Positions 40,600 through 53,200 of a DNA stretch of 64,000 nt are shown here, in pieces. This stretch comes from VHCN01 sp964589935 (GTDB lineage: Bacteria > Verrucomicrobiota > Verrucomicrobiia > Limisphaerales > VHCN01), in NCBI GenBank assembly GCA_964589935.1, contig CAZPVD010000001.1:124001-188000 (forward strand), given 5' to 3'. The first letter of the stretch is position 1. The number at the start of each line of letters is the position of its first letter. The translations under genes and the position numbers were made by a program. The notes under the pieces were generated by a model. The model did no database searches. It was given only the letters and a program-made list of their open reading frames with translations, and was not told the origin of the DNA.

Positions 40600-42617
40600 A
40601 TTCTACCCTGTCTCAACCTCAAACAATGTCGCACGCGCACACTGGCCTCAAAGCCGGAGTCAGCTTCGATTTGCCGGCCGGCTTGGACTGCGTGCTCGTC
40701 GAGGACTGCAACAAGGACGCGGAGTTGATCGGTGCGGCGTTGCAACTCGGCGGGATGGATAACCCTGTGCGGCGCACATTGACCGAGGATGAGTTCCGCT
40801 CGGCGCTGGCGGAGCGAGTGCCCGACATTATTCTCTCCGATTATTCCCTGCCTCAATTCAACGGCCTACGCTCGCTGGAAATTGCCCGCGAGATGTGCCC
40901 GGACACGCCGTTTATCCTGATCTCTGGAACGAAGACCGAGGGCCAGGCAGCGGACATGCTCAACATTGGAGCAACCGATTACGTTCTTAAGCACCACATG
41001 GAGCGGCTCGTGCCCTGCGTGCGGCGCGCGTTGCACGAGGCGGCGCAGTTGCGCGAGCGACGGCGCGTGGAGGCTGCGCTGCGGGAGAGTGAAGCGCGCC
41101 TGCATCACTTGCTGGCTGGCTCTCCAGGCATCATCTACTCGTGTGCGCTGCGGCCGGCAATCCGCCACACCTACGTCAGCGGCAACGTCGAGGCGCTGCT
41201 CGGCTACAATCCAGAGGAATTTCTCGCCGACGCGAATTTCTGGCGCGACCGTCTGCATCCTGCGGATGCGTTGCGCGTCTTCAATGGCCTTTCGCTGCTG
41301 CTTGAGTGCGGCAGCCACACAGAGGAATACCGCTTTCTCCACAACGACGGCACGTGGCGCTGGATGCGTGATGAGATGCGCCTTATCAGTGACGAGGCCG
41401 GCAAGCCAGCGGAAATCATCGGCTGTTGCGTGGATGTGACTGAGAGCAGAGTTACAGATGCCGAGGCCGAGCGGTGCGTTCGCTTGGAGGCCGTCGCCTT
41501 TGTCGCCGGCGGCGTGGCGCACGATCTGAATAACGCGCTTTCGCCGGTTTTCATGGGCGTCTCGATGCTGCGATTGCCGGAACTTAATCCGGCCGACCGT
41601 GATGAGGCGTTCAACATGATTGAGTCCAGCGCCCGTCGCGGGGCCGACATCGCCAAGCAGCTTCTCACGTTCGCCCGCAGTTCAGACGGACACCGGGTGA
41701 ATCTCAATCCGCACCATTCACTCAAGGAAATCGAGCGCATCTGCGTGGAAAATTTACCGAAGACCATCATCACGCGCCTCGATGCGGTCAGCGGGTTGTG
41801 GATGATCCACGCCGATCCGGCGCAGATTGACCAGATGTTGCTGAACCTCGCGATCAACGCTCGTGACGCGATGTCCGAGGGCGGCACGCTGACCATTGGC
41901 GCTGGGAACATCCACTTTGACGACACTTACTGCGCTGTAAACCCCGAAGCCAAGCCCGGCCCGCATGTCGTGTTTCGCGTGAGCGACACGGGCACGGGCA
42001 TCCCGGCCGAGCTTCGTGAGAAAATCTTCGACCCGTTCTTCACGACGAAAAAACCTGGCACCGGACTTGGCCTTGCCACAGTGGCGAACATTGTCCGCGC
42101 GCACGGTGGCTTCGTGCGGGTCGAGTCGGAAATCGGTCGCGGCACGACGTTCCGCGTCTTTCTACCGGCGGCGTGTGACACGAAAAGCGGCTTACCGCAG
42201 GAAAGTTTCGCGGAGCAGGGCACTCAACCTGCCTTGAACCACACTACAATCGAGCGGATCCGTTCTATCACCCGCTCATCCAACTCGGGTTTGTTGACTG
42301 AACTGGTCCAGTCCTACATCAATGAATCATCGGAGCGTCTCGCCGGCGTGCAGGAGGCGATTGCCGCGGGCGACCACGCCACCCTGCGTTTCCAGGCACG
42401 CGCCCTCAAGGTATCCAGCCAGAGCATTGGCGCGCAGTCATTCGCGCGCGTCTGCCAGGAGATCGAGCGGCTTGCCGCGTCCGACGCGGCTTCGAGCGCA
42501 GCCCAGCTTCTTGGAGCCACTGAGGCGGAGTTCGCGCGCGCAAAGGCCGCTCTCATGCGGGAACTCTGTGACAACACGCAACTCCGATCGGAAAACGAGT
42601 GCGGGGCCGGCGTGTAG
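40596..42617 (+). CDS. hybrid sensor kinase: receiver, PAS, HisKA, HATPase, degenerate HPt
   Basis: 673 residues. Receiver at 33-150 with Asp82 in ILSDYSLPQF; PAS at 160-285; HisKA with His309 in GGVAHDLNNALSP; HATPase at 410-525 (NLAINARDAM, DTGTGIP, GTGLGLA); and a C-terminal HPt-like helix bundle at 565-655. In the HPt core the expected AHSLKGS-type motif reads ARALKVS, with Arg602 in place of the phospho-acceptor His. The gene overlaps the single receiver by four bases. There is no membrane helix, so it is a cytosolic sensor. Confidence 0.9.
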   Translation: MNSTLSQPQTMSHAHTGLKAGVSFDLPAGLDCVLVEDCNKDAELIGAALQLGGMDNPVRRTLTEDEFRSALAERVPDIILSDYSLPQFNGLRSLEIAREMCPDTPFILISGTKTEGQAADMLNIGATDYVLKHHMERLVPCVRRALHEAAQLRERRRVEAALRESEARLHHLLAGSPGIIYSCALRPAIRHTYVSGNVEALLGYNPEEFLADANFWRDRLHPADALRVFNGLSLLLECGSHTEEYRFLHNDGTWRWMRDEMRLISDEAGKPAEIIGCCVDVTESRVTDAEAERCVRLEAVAFVAGGVAHDLNNALSPVFMGVSMLRLPELNPADRDEAFNMIESSARRGADIAKQLLTFARSSDGHRVNLNPHHSLKEIERICVENLPKTIITRLDAVSGLWMIHADPAQIDQMLLNLAINARDAMSEGGTLTIGAGNIHFDDTYCAVNPEAKPGPHVVFRVSDTGTGIPAELREKIFDPFFTTKKPGTGLGLATVANIVRAHGGFVRVESEIGRGTTFRVFLPAACDTKSGLPQESFAEQGTQPALNHTTIERIRSITRSSNSGLLTELVQSYINESSERLAGVQEAIAAGDHATLRFQARALKVSSQSIGAQSFARVCQEIERLAASDAASSAAQLLGATEAEFARAKAALMRELCDNTQLRSENECGAGV

Positions 42618-42657
42618 TTGTCGGGTTTGACTTTTCGCTTGCTCTGCCTTCGCGCCG

Positions 42658-42675
42658 TGGTATGACCTCATACCA
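42658..42675. promoter_or_regulatory. palindrome over the -10 region of the DUF1501 gene
   Basis: TGGTATG-ACCT-CATACCA, a perfect 7-4-7 inverted repeat ending five bases before the ATG at 42681. It overlaps TATGAC, which lies 16 bases after a TTGCTC. It could be an operator or a transcript-start hairpin. Confidence 0.5.
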
Positions 42676-42680
42676 TCTTC

Positions 42681-44198
42681 ATGAACGACTCGCCATTCCA
42701 TCGGGTTCGCCGCCCGCGGCATCCGTTGTCTCGGCGTGAATTCCTTTGGGCTTCCGGCGGTGGCCTGGGCGGTGTCGCTCTGGCGGGCTTGCTCGGCACG
42801 GATGGGTTACTGGCTGCGGACGGCAAATCTGGCAGTGTTGCGCGTTCCTCAACAGGGCTTCCACACTTTCCGCCGAAAGCCAAGCGCGTTGTCCAACTCT
42901 TCATGGCGGGTGCGGCGAGCCACATTGATTTGTTCGACTTCAAGCCGGAACTCATCAAACGCCACGGCGAGGCGTCCGACTTTGGGGAGCCGGTCGAGGC
43001 ATTTCAGAACGGACTCGGTCCGTGGCTGCGGCCGGTGTGGGAGTTCAAACCACAGGGCCGTTGCGGCAAGATGATCTCTGAGCCAGTTGCCGCGCTCGGC
43101 CCGTGCGTGGATGACATCGCGTTCGTCCACAATCTCGTCGGCAAGACAGGCGTGCATTCGCAGGCGACACTACTTCAAGCGACAGGCTTCAACCTGCCTG
43201 GTTTTCCCGGCATGGGCTGCTGGGTGAGCTACGGGCTTGGCAGCCTGAACGACAACCTGCCCACGTTCGTCGTGTTGCCGGATCACCGCGGCTTCGCGTC
43301 GAACGGCTCGAAGAACTGGGACGCTGCGTTCCTGCCATCGCACCACTCCGGCACGGTGATTTATCCCGGCAGCGAAACGCCCATCGCGGATTTGTTCCCG
43401 CACAAAAAGGGCGACTTCATCACACACGACAGCGAGACTGCGGGGCAGGCGTTGCTGGCGAAGATCAACCGCGACCACGCCGCATCGCGCGAAGGCGACG
43501 GGCGCCTCGACGCGCGCATTCGCAGTTACGAACTCGCCGCGCGAATGCAGCTCGCCGCACCGGAGGCACTCGACATCTCGAAGGAGCCCGATCACATGCT
43601 CGACCTTTACGGCGTGAAGCGAAATCCGCCGGCGTGGCCGAGGGAAATCAATGCGGCGGAGGAGATGGATTATTTCGGGCGCAAATGCCTTGTCGCGCGC
43701 CGGCTGCTGGAGCGCGGTGTGCGCTTCGTGCAAATCTGGAGCGGCAACGACAACGGCTTCCCGCGCCGCAACTGGGACTCGCACGAGGACGTGCAGCGCG
43801 ACCATGGCCCGCTCGCAATGGGCTTCGCGCGCGGCGCGGCGGCGCTGATCCAAGATTTGAAACAGCGCGGCCTGCTGGACGACACGATCATTTTGTGGAC
43901 GACTGAGTTCGGACGGATGCCTTCAACACAGGGCGGCAAAGGACGCGATCACAACCCCTACGTTTTCACCAACTGGCTTTGTGGAGGCGGAATCAAGGGC
44001 GGCATCACGCACGGCGAGAGCGACCAGTGGGGCTACAAGCCGCTCGATCGCAACAAGCCGACGCAGGTCTATGACATCCACGCAACGATGTTGAAGCTGC
44101 TCGGCATTGATCACACACGGCTCACGTTCCGGCACAACGGCATTGACCGGCGACTGACCGATGTGCATGGACAAGTGATCGAGGAAATTCTCGCATAG
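42681..44198 (+). CDS. DUF1501 Tat-exported protein
   Basis: 505 residues. A twin-arginine signal SRREFLWASGGGLGGVALAGLL precedes a DUF1501 domain, a sulfatase/alkaline-phosphatase-like fold: HFPPKAKRVVQLFMAGAASHIDLFD, VHNLVGKTGVHSQATLLQATG, and ILWTTEFGRMPSTQGGKGRDHNPY near the end. In Planctomycetota and Verrucomicrobiota these genes usually follow a DUF1549/DUF1553 cytochrome-like gene. Here no such partner is present. Enzymatic role unknown, perhaps in polysaccharide or sulfate-ester metabolism. Confidence 0.9.
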   Translation: MNDSPFHRVRRPRHPLSRREFLWASGGGLGGVALAGLLGTDGLLAADGKSGSVARSSTGLPHFPPKAKRVVQLFMAGAASHIDLFDFKPELIKRHGEASDFGEPVEAFQNGLGPWLRPVWEFKPQGRCGKMISEPVAALGPCVDDIAFVHNLVGKTGVHSQATLLQATGFNLPGFPGMGCWVSYGLGSLNDNLPTFVVLPDHRGFASNGSKNWDAAFLPSHHSGTVIYPGSETPIADLFPHKKGDFITHDSETAGQALLAKINRDHAASREGDGRLDARIRSYELAARMQLAAPEALDISKEPDHMLDLYGVKRNPPAWPREINAAEEMDYFGRKCLVARRLLERGVRFVQIWSGNDNGFPRRNWDSHEDVQRDHGPLAMGFARGAAALIQDLKQRGLLDDTIILWTTEFGRMPSTQGGKGRDHNPYVFTNWLCGGGIKGGITHGESDQWGYKPLDRNKPTQVYDIHATMLKLLGIDHTRLTFRHNGIDRRLTDVHGQVIEEILA

Positions 44199-44233
44199 AA
44201 GGACGAAGTGCTCCCGGCGAACGCGCCGCAGTT

Positions 44234-47200
44234 CTACGGCGTCACCACGCGATAGAAGCGGCGTGTCATGTTCGTCGCGGCATTATCGAGGAATTGCTGC
44301 ACAGCGGGGCCGTTGCCGGCGATGTAGCCAATGTCCACCCAGTTGAGCAGATTCGTCGAGGCCTGCACGCGGTAGATGCGATTGGGCGCGACGGCGATGT
44401 TGAGCGTGAAGCCGTTCGTCCGCAGATCATTTGGTGGCGGCGGGCTTGGCGGCGGCACGAACTGGCTCGTCACCACGATCAATGGCACTGGCAGGACGGG
44501 CGCGGCGCCGGCGGCATTCGTGACGGAAACCAAATAGAGGCCGGCGACATTCGTCGTCACGTTTGTCAGCAACAGCGTCGAGTTTGTCGCGCCGGTGATT
44601 GCGATTCCATTTCTCAACCACTGGAAGAACGGCGGCGGATTCCCGCTCGCGAGAACGGAGAACAGCACGTTCGTGCCGGCGACAACCGTGACGCCCTGCG
44701 GCGGCTGAATGATCAATGGCGGCAGCAGCACCGTAAGCGGCGCCGGCGCGCTGATGACGGAACCAATGCTGTCTGACACCACCACGTCATAAAGGCCCTG
44801 ATCGGTGATTTGCGCGCCGGTAACGACGAACAATGACCGATTCGCGCCTGAAATGTTTGTGCCGTTTTTGCGCCATTGGTAAGTGAGGGAGCCGGTTCCG
44901 TTTGCAGTGACGCTGAACATCGCATTGCTTCCCTGCGGAACAACTTGCGCGAGCGGCTGCGCCGAGATAACCGGCGGCGGCAGGACGTTCAACACTGAGC
45001 CGCTGCTGACAATCACGCCAGCCGAATTGAACACAACCACATCATAAGTCCCGGCGTTGACGGGCTGCACATTGTTCAACGTAAGCGTCGGTAGCGACGG
45101 GGCAGGGAGGTTCGTGCCGTTCAGCCGCCAGATATAGCCGAGCGGCTCCGAGCCGGTGGCTGAAACCGTGAGCACGACCGTCGAGCCGGGGCTCACCGTT
45201 TGGCTGGCCACTGGCTGCGTAAGGATGACCGGTGGCCCGATGACATTGAGAAATGCCGGCACGCTGACGGCCGCTCCGACAGAATTTGTCACGGTAACGG
45301 TGTAGGCCCCGGCGTCCGTAAGCTGAACATTTGCCACTGTGAAACTGTTTATCGTTGCGCCTGGAATTGGAGCGCCATTTTTGATCCACTGATAAGCGAG
45401 CGGCTGCGTGCCCGTGGCTGAGACGCTAAACGTGACAGTCGCTCCAACCGCGACTGACGTGCTTTGCGGCTGCGAGATGATGACAGGTGGCTGTGAGGCA
45501 GCGAAAGCATTGCCGAGCTTCGCGACGAAAATATCTCCGGACCCAACACTCGTAATTGTCAAAGAAGAAAACGTTGCGGTGTTATGAAAAGATCCGACTA
45601 AATAGGCATTACCCACCGCATCCAGAGCAATGGCTCTGGAATAATCGAAACCACTGCCACCTGCTTGTTGAACCCAGACAAGATTGCCCGCAGGATCATA
45701 TTTAGTCGCGAACACATCGTTACCTCCAAAACTGGTGAGTAACGTAGAACTGAATGTAGCATCACCACCAATCCCGCCGGAAGTGTAGGCATTGCCAACA
45801 GCATCCACTGCTACACGCCCACCCGAAAATGAGTTGTCATTGCCCAATCCGCCAGCCTGACGCGCCCACAGAAATGAACCGTTAGTGTCCATTTTTGCGA
45901 TGAAAATATCGCCGGCACCCGCACTGACAAGCGTGTTCGTCCCCATAATTGAACTTCCAGTGAAGCTCCCACTAATGAATAAGTTGCCTAAATTATCACG
46001 AGCAAGGCCCGTTGCGTCCACGACGCCTGCACCTGTGCTTTGCACTGTCCAGAGCACATTGCCTGAAGTGTCATAGTGGGAAACAAAGGCTTGGCTGGCG
46101 ATATCCCCGGCTACATACACGCCACCGGCATTATCAGAGGCCACATCTTTTCCGCTGTCCGCTCCAAGGCCACCAGCCTGTTTTACCCATTGCAGTGCGC
46201 CGGCAGAATCATATTTGGCCACGAACACAGCTTGGCCACTTACGCTGATAAGTGTGGTCGTTCCGAAATTGGCGGTCTGGTTAAAATCGCCTGTTACAAA
46301 GACATTTCCGGCAAAGTCGACTGTGACACCTGTGCCGTTGTCCAGACCAAAGCCACCAGCCGACCTTATCCAAGAGAGCTGTCCGCTTGATGTGAATTTA
46401 GCGATAAAAACATCCTGTCCACCAAAACCAGGTAGCGTGGTTGAACCAAATGTCGCTGGCCCGGAGAAAATGCCTGTCACAACAGGATTCCCAGCCGGAT
46501 CTAAATCAAGATCAAGTCCCTCATCGAAGCCAGCACCACCTCCGGTGAAAACCCACAGCAGTGTTCCTGCCGGATCATACTTGGCTAGGAAGAAATCTTG
46601 AATGCCATTACTGACTACATTCGTGCTCCCAAAATCAGCGCTTCCACAAAAGTTGCCGGTGACATAAACATTACCCGCCGTGTCAACCTTCACACCTTTG
46701 CCAAAATCGAAATTGTTTCCTGTCACGTTCGTGCTGCCTGCCCGCCTCACCCATTGAAACACGGGAGGCGTGTTCAGTGGCGTGATGACGATGTTGCGGA
46801 ACTGCACGGCGGAGTTGTGATCTTGAAGCATGATCGGGCCAGGCACGGGGTTTTCCAAACCCCCTGTCGTGGGACTGACGATAGCCACGTTGTTCTGCAC
46901 GGTCACCCCGTTGAGCACCACAGTTACAAACGCGTTGACGACCTTTACATTGCCATTCCATTGCGCGGCATGGAAGGTGATGTCCATGGTCTGCCATGCG
47001 CCTGGCGCGATACAGGCGTTGGTGGTCGGGGCGGTCTGGCCGAAGATAGCCCCGCAATCATTAGCGGTAAGATTGGTAGCACCAAAAGAGTTGAGGATCT
47101 GCACCTCGTAAAGCCCTTGAAGAAACACGCCACTGTTTCCGCTCTGCACGTCGTTCGGATTTGGTGTCCGAAATTCGAGGTGGAGCTGAAAGTCATTGAA

Positions 47201-50200
47201 GGTCTGGAAGGTCTGGATGTCGCCCGTGCCCGGTGTGACTTGCAACGCGTTTGTTGGCACTATGGGCCATAGAATTGGGAAGAGGCCGGAAGTATGATGA
47301 AAATTGGTCGTAGTGGTTCCGTCGAATAAAATGACTTGGGAGCTTCCAGTGCCACGACTTAGTTGTGCATAAATGCTGGTATTTGTCCCCCGGCCATCCG
47401 CGACAACCACATAATATGTGCCTATATTTGCAGGCGAGACATTGCTGATGATAAATGTTGAGGTAGTTGCACCGGCGATGTTCGTTCCGTTGAACTTCCA
47501 CTGATATGTGAGCGGCGGAGCAGTTCCCGTGGCGCTGACGTTGAATGTGGCAGTGCCTCCGACCGGCACGGCAACCGACTGCGGCTGCTGGAGAATGACC
47601 GGCGGGAGGGTGATGTTCAGCGTCGCCACCGCGCTGGTTGCCGAACCAATGCTGTTCGACACGAACAGGTAGTAAGCGCCCTCGTTTGGAATCCCGATAT
47701 TGGTCAAGACAAGCGTGGGGCCGGTCGCGCCCGGCAGAGGAGCCGAGTTGAAGAACCACTGATAGCCAAGCGGGTCCGAGCCACTTGCAGCGGCGGTGAA
47801 CGTGGCATTTGTTCCAGCAGGCAGAACAAGGCTTTGCGGCTGCGACGCAATGGCCGGCGCGCCGATGAGCGCCAGCGTCGCCGACTGGCTGAGGACGGAA
47901 CCCGCGCCGTTGCTGACGAGGACAGTGTAACCGGCCGCGTCGGAGGGCGCGACGTTGTTCAGCGTGAGCGTCGCGCTGTTCTGCCCCGGCAGATCCACGC
48001 CATTCTTGCGCCATTGGTAAGAAAGCGGTGCAGCGCCCGAGGCTGTGACGGAAAAGGTCGCCGTCGAACCCGGCGTCACAGTCTGGCTCTGCGGCTGGCC
48101 GTTGATGACTGGCGTTCCAAAAAGGGTAAGCGTTGCTGGCGCGCTAAGTGCGGCGCCCGCTGTGTTGAACACGACCACATCATACGAGCCGGCATCGGCG
48201 GCGGCGACATTCACCAGCGTGAGTGTCGCAGTCGAACCTATGGCTGCGGGAAGATTCAAACCATTCTTTCGCCAAATGTAACCAAACGGCGCAGTGCCCG
48301 TGGCCGCGACGGAGAACGTCACTGTCGAGCCGACAGGCGCATTCTGGCTGAGAGGCGAGGAGGTGACGACCGGCGGGTTGATGATCGTGAGCGTGACAGG
48401 CGCGCTTACAACTGAGCCGGCGAGGTTATACACGATCACACCGTAAGCGCCGGCGTCGCTGGATTGCGCGCTGTTAAGCGTGTAGGTGTTTGTTGTAGCG
48501 CCCGGAATGTTCACGCCGTTAAACTGCCATTGATAAAAGAGCGGTGCGGTGCCCGCGGCAGAAACACTGAATGTAACAGGGCCGCCCGCGTTGCTCGTCC
48601 GGCTCAAAGGCGGCACGATGATGACAGGTGGCGAAGCGATTACATTGGTGTTCGGATTTTGTATCTCTTGGTTTGGGTTCTGGAAGAGGAAGTTAATTTC
48701 GGTATCGGACAAAGCGCGGTCATAGACCTGCACCTCGTCTATCAAGCCGCCAAAATAACCGGTCGGCAGTCCGCTAAATGTTGCGCCGCCAACAAGAAAA
48801 TCCGCGGCTGGCGAGGGTAAAATCGGCGAACTTGACGAACTTCCTTGTGCCGGCACACCGTCCACATAGATTCTGGTTAGACCGGTTTGCTGGTAAGTCG
48901 CGACAAGCTGGTGCCAGTTGCCGTCGTTGACTGTGGTCGTGGATACTGGTGCGGTGAACACTCCTCCCGCGAAAAAGTGAGCTTTGTTGGTCAATCCAGT
49001 CGGCCCATTTACGTTCTCGCCCAAGTAATACCCATTATTGATTCCGCTCAAACTTTTGTCAATCGCTACGGAAGGTGCCGTATCCCCGGGATTCATCTTT
49101 ACCCATGCAATCAAGCTGAAATTACCGGCTGTGAACGGGAAAATCGGACCCATGTCCACATAGCCGTTGTTTGTTCGAACCAGTTGAATGGCCCCGCCCG
49201 AGATGCCGCCTCCGGGCACGAAGGTTGCGCCATTTGTAGAAAGAGTGCCGTTGTTTCCGTCAATAGAATCAAACGCAGTTGTGCCGTTTGTCTCGTCAAA
49301 CCGCCAGTGCGCACGAGGAGCTAGCAAGTTAACCACTGCGCTGTTGTTTGTTGAAGCCAACTTTGCCACGAACACATCGCCCGGTCCGGCGCTGGTCACG
49401 CTCAGTGACGTGAAGCTTGCCGTGTTCGCAAATGTGCCGCAAACGAGCAGGCTCCGATCCGGCGCGAGCGCGATGCTTCGTGCATAATCATACCCGGTTC
49501 CCCCCGCGTTTTCGGCCCAGATGAGGTTACCGTTGGGATCATAACTCGCGACAAACACATCATTGCTGCCATAACCCGCCAGTAGGTTCGTGCCAAAATA
49601 TGCGTTCGTTGCAAACGAGCCAGTGATGAAGGAATTGCCCAGTGGATCAACGACGATGCCGGCCTTGAAGTCATTGTCATCTCCGGAGCTGCCGGCGGAT
49701 TGTGCCCAAAGGAACTGGCCTGCGTTGTTCAGTTTTGCAATGAAGACATCCAAGCCGCCCTGGCTCGTGAGAGCGTTCGTGCCGAAGCTGGCGGTTCCGG
49801 CAAACTGGCCAGTAATATAGATGTTGCCCGGAGCATCCAATCCGATGCTGTAACCAATGTCCGATCCCGAACCGCCCGCTGATGTAACCCAAACCAAGCT
49901 GCCATTTGGGTCATACTTGGCGACAAATATGTCGTCACTTCCCGCACTAACAAGATTTGTTGTGCCGAAAGTTGCACTCCCGTTGAACTGGCCGACTACA
50001 TAGACATTACCGAGCAGGTCCATTGCCAAACGGAAACCTTGATCCACTCCTGCACCGCCTGCGCTGCGGACCCAGAGCACGTTGCCGTTGGGATCATACT
50101 TCGCGAGGAACATGTCCACGCTGCCGGCCGACGTGACCGAGAAACTGCCGAATTGCGACGCGCCGGAGAACTGACCTGTAACATATACATTCCCAGCCGA

Positions 50201-53200
50201 ATCAGCTATGACGCCGAAGGCTCGGTCGTCCGTCGGCCCGCTGCCGGTGCGCACCCACTGGAACACGCCTGCGGTCGTATATTTCGCAAGGAAGAAGTCG
50301 AACTGACCGTTGCTCGTGACGTTGGTTGAGTTGCCAAATCGCGCCGTGCCGGTGAACTGACCCGACACATACACGTTGCCAATAGTGTCGAGCGCCACAT
50401 CAAGGCCATCAGCGACATTGCCGCTGGCACCGGCGCGGACGACCCAAAGGTTCGTGCCGTTCGCATCGTATTTGGCGAGGAACATGTCGAGGTTGCCAGC
50501 GGCTGTCACGTTAGTCGTGCCGAACGTGGCTGTGCCGGGGAAGTTGCCGGTGACATACACATTGCCGAATGTGTCTGTCTTGACACCCTTGGCGAAGCCG
50601 TTGTTGGTGCTGCCACTGACCGCCGGGCCGCCTGCGGGTTGCACCCAAACGAACGGCGGCGCGGGGCCCAGGGAATGCCTCCCTCCGATGCCACTTCCAA
50701 TATTCTGCGCCTCTTGGCTTGGGTTTTGGTAGAGGTAATCAATCTCTGGATCAGAGAGCGCGCGGCCGTAGATTTGAACTTCATCAATCAAGCCATCCCA
50801 CAGTCCCGTCGCTATGCCACTGAAATTATACCCGCCAATTAGAAACGGTTGGGCATTGGCAACCGTCGGCTGGGCTGGATTGCTCGCCTCAGCGGGCGAC
50901 CCATCCACATAAATAACTTTACTGCCGCCAACCTTGTGAACACCGACGATCTGGTGCCAGTTACCGTCATTCACACTCGACACGGACACAACCGATTGCG
51001 TTGCGCTAATCACCACAGTGCCGCCGTCGTAAAAGCTCGCCTTGTCAGGTTGGAGCAAGCCACCGGTCGTGTTCACATTCACGAAGTAGCCCGGGTTGAA
51101 CGGCAAGCCGCCATCCTGCTTGCTCAGAACAATCCGGCTGTCCGTGCGATCTCCAGCCGGCAATTTCACCCACGCCACGATGGTGTAATCTGTATTGGTC
51201 AGGTGAAGCACATTGCCCATGTTCACAAACCCGTTGGCTGCCTTGGTCAGGCTTATGGCGTTGCCGGATAGTCCGCCGGGCACGAAGGCCGAGCCAGTTG
51301 GAGACAGCGTGCCGTGATTGTTGCCGACGCTGTCGAAGGCTGTCGGACCGGCCACTTCGTCAAAGTGCCAGTGAGCCAGTGGCGCAAGGGAGTTAGTTCC
51401 ACCACCGCTACCGCCGCCGGCTACCGTAACAATCAGCACAGCGTTTGAACTCGTGACCGAGCCACCGGCATTGCTGACGATGACGTTGTAGTTTGCGGAG
51501 TAGTTAGTCTGGACATTGAAGAGCGTGAAGGTAGAGGCCGTCGCGCCGATGATGGCCACATTGTTTGACTGCCACTGATAGGTGAACGGCCCGGTGCCGC
51601 CCGCTATGACACCGAACGCAACAGTCGCGCCGACATTGACGTTCGTGCTTTGCGGCTGTGCGAGGATTGTAGGCGGCGGTGGCGGCGCTGCGTTGGTTGT
51701 GTTGAAGATTTTGGATGCAGCATTGGAAACCAGCCATGCGCCGCGTCCAAGCGTGCCGATGACAAGCACGTCGGCAGACTGGTTGTATTCCATGTCCATC
51801 ACCGGCGCCGTGGGCAGGTTTGTGCCGACCTTGGACCATGTGCCGAGCGTGGGCGCGCTGGAGACATACACGCCGGTGTCCGTGCCGACGACGATGCGGC
51901 TGTTGGCGTTGGTCGGGCCATGTTTGACTGCACGGAGCGAGCCGACGCCGGTGAGGTTGCCGGTGATAATCGTCCACGCCGCACCTGCGTTGGTGGACAT
52001 ATAGACATTCGTGTCGTCCACGACGAAGACGGTCATCCAATTGGTCGGCACGATGGCGACATCGAGCGCGGAGTTTCCGGGGAAGGCGGCGGCCGTTGCG
52101 GCGATTGCGCCGCTGGCGTTCGTGCGGACGAACACGCCGGTGGGAGTAGCAACATAAAGCAAATCCGGGTTGGGTGCCGAGCCGAGATAACCGCCGTAAG
52201 CCACGGCATTTCCATTCCCGATGCCCACCCCCGATTCCGTGATGGTGTTGCCACGGTCGCTGGATTCATACACGGAGTTGGCCGCGGCGAATACAATCTG
52301 GGCCGGGTTGACTGCGTTCAAGCGAAACGGAGTGACAAATTGACCGCGCAGCGCAGCACCGCCGCCCGAAACAGTCAGGGCAGGGGAGGCATTAGTGACG
52401 GCGTTGGTCGCCGAGTTATAGGTGTCACGGGAGAATCCCTGAAGGTTCTGCGAACTGTAATAGACGATTGAGAGTCCGGGTGCGCTGGTAGTGTCCACTT
52501 GAACGGCGCCGCCATCGCCGCCAGTGAGGGTTTCCCATGGGATTAGGTTGCGACCTGTCTGGCGACCACTGGCATTGTCCTGTGTGCCGGCGACGACAAC
52601 ATTAAATATGCTGTCGTAGGCGATGTTGTGGTATTCCCCGACAGCCATGTTACCACAGATGGAGAACCAGTCGCCCGTGTTGGTTTGGGGATTAGTGCGG
52701 CGAAACACGCCGCCGTCGTCCACTTCGATGATGTTGCCCGATCTGTCGAAGACCATGTTGCGCGAATCCGCATGAGGCGCGCTGCTGCCGGCCGTGCCGC
52801 CCCCAGCTGCGCCTTTGGAATTTGAATGAGTCAGGTGCACCCACTGGCTGCCGGTCGGTTGCGAGGCGTCGCCGCGGAACAGACGGCCAGTGAAATCGGT
52901 CGCGCCAATCGAGGTGGGAAATGGATTCTGCTGCGAGTCGCCGCCGGCATATACGATGTTTGGATTTGTGGGGTCTGCGACAAGCGAAAAATGTGTGTCG
53001 CCCTGCCCGCCTGGGATGAGATTTTGCACCTGCCCCTGCTCGATCGTGGTAGGTGAGTCCATTTGCGTCCATGTGCCGCCTGCGTTTGCCGATCGGAAGA
53101 TGCCTGCGAGTGCGCCGCCGTTGACGATGCCGCAGTAAATGACCTGGCCGGCCGGGTGAACACTGAGTTGCACATTGTTGCCGTTGGCATTGTTGAGCAG

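Noticed and set aside
44215..44228. CGGCG-AACG-CGCCG as a terminator between the DUF1501 gene and the giant gene
   Set aside because: Only five pairs, no T tract, in a GC-rich setting. Too weak to call.
45500..50640. Tandem repeats in the giant gene as a CRISPR or satellite array
   Set aside because: The period is about 200 bases, in frame, and encodes diverged SBBP repeats. These are protein repeats.
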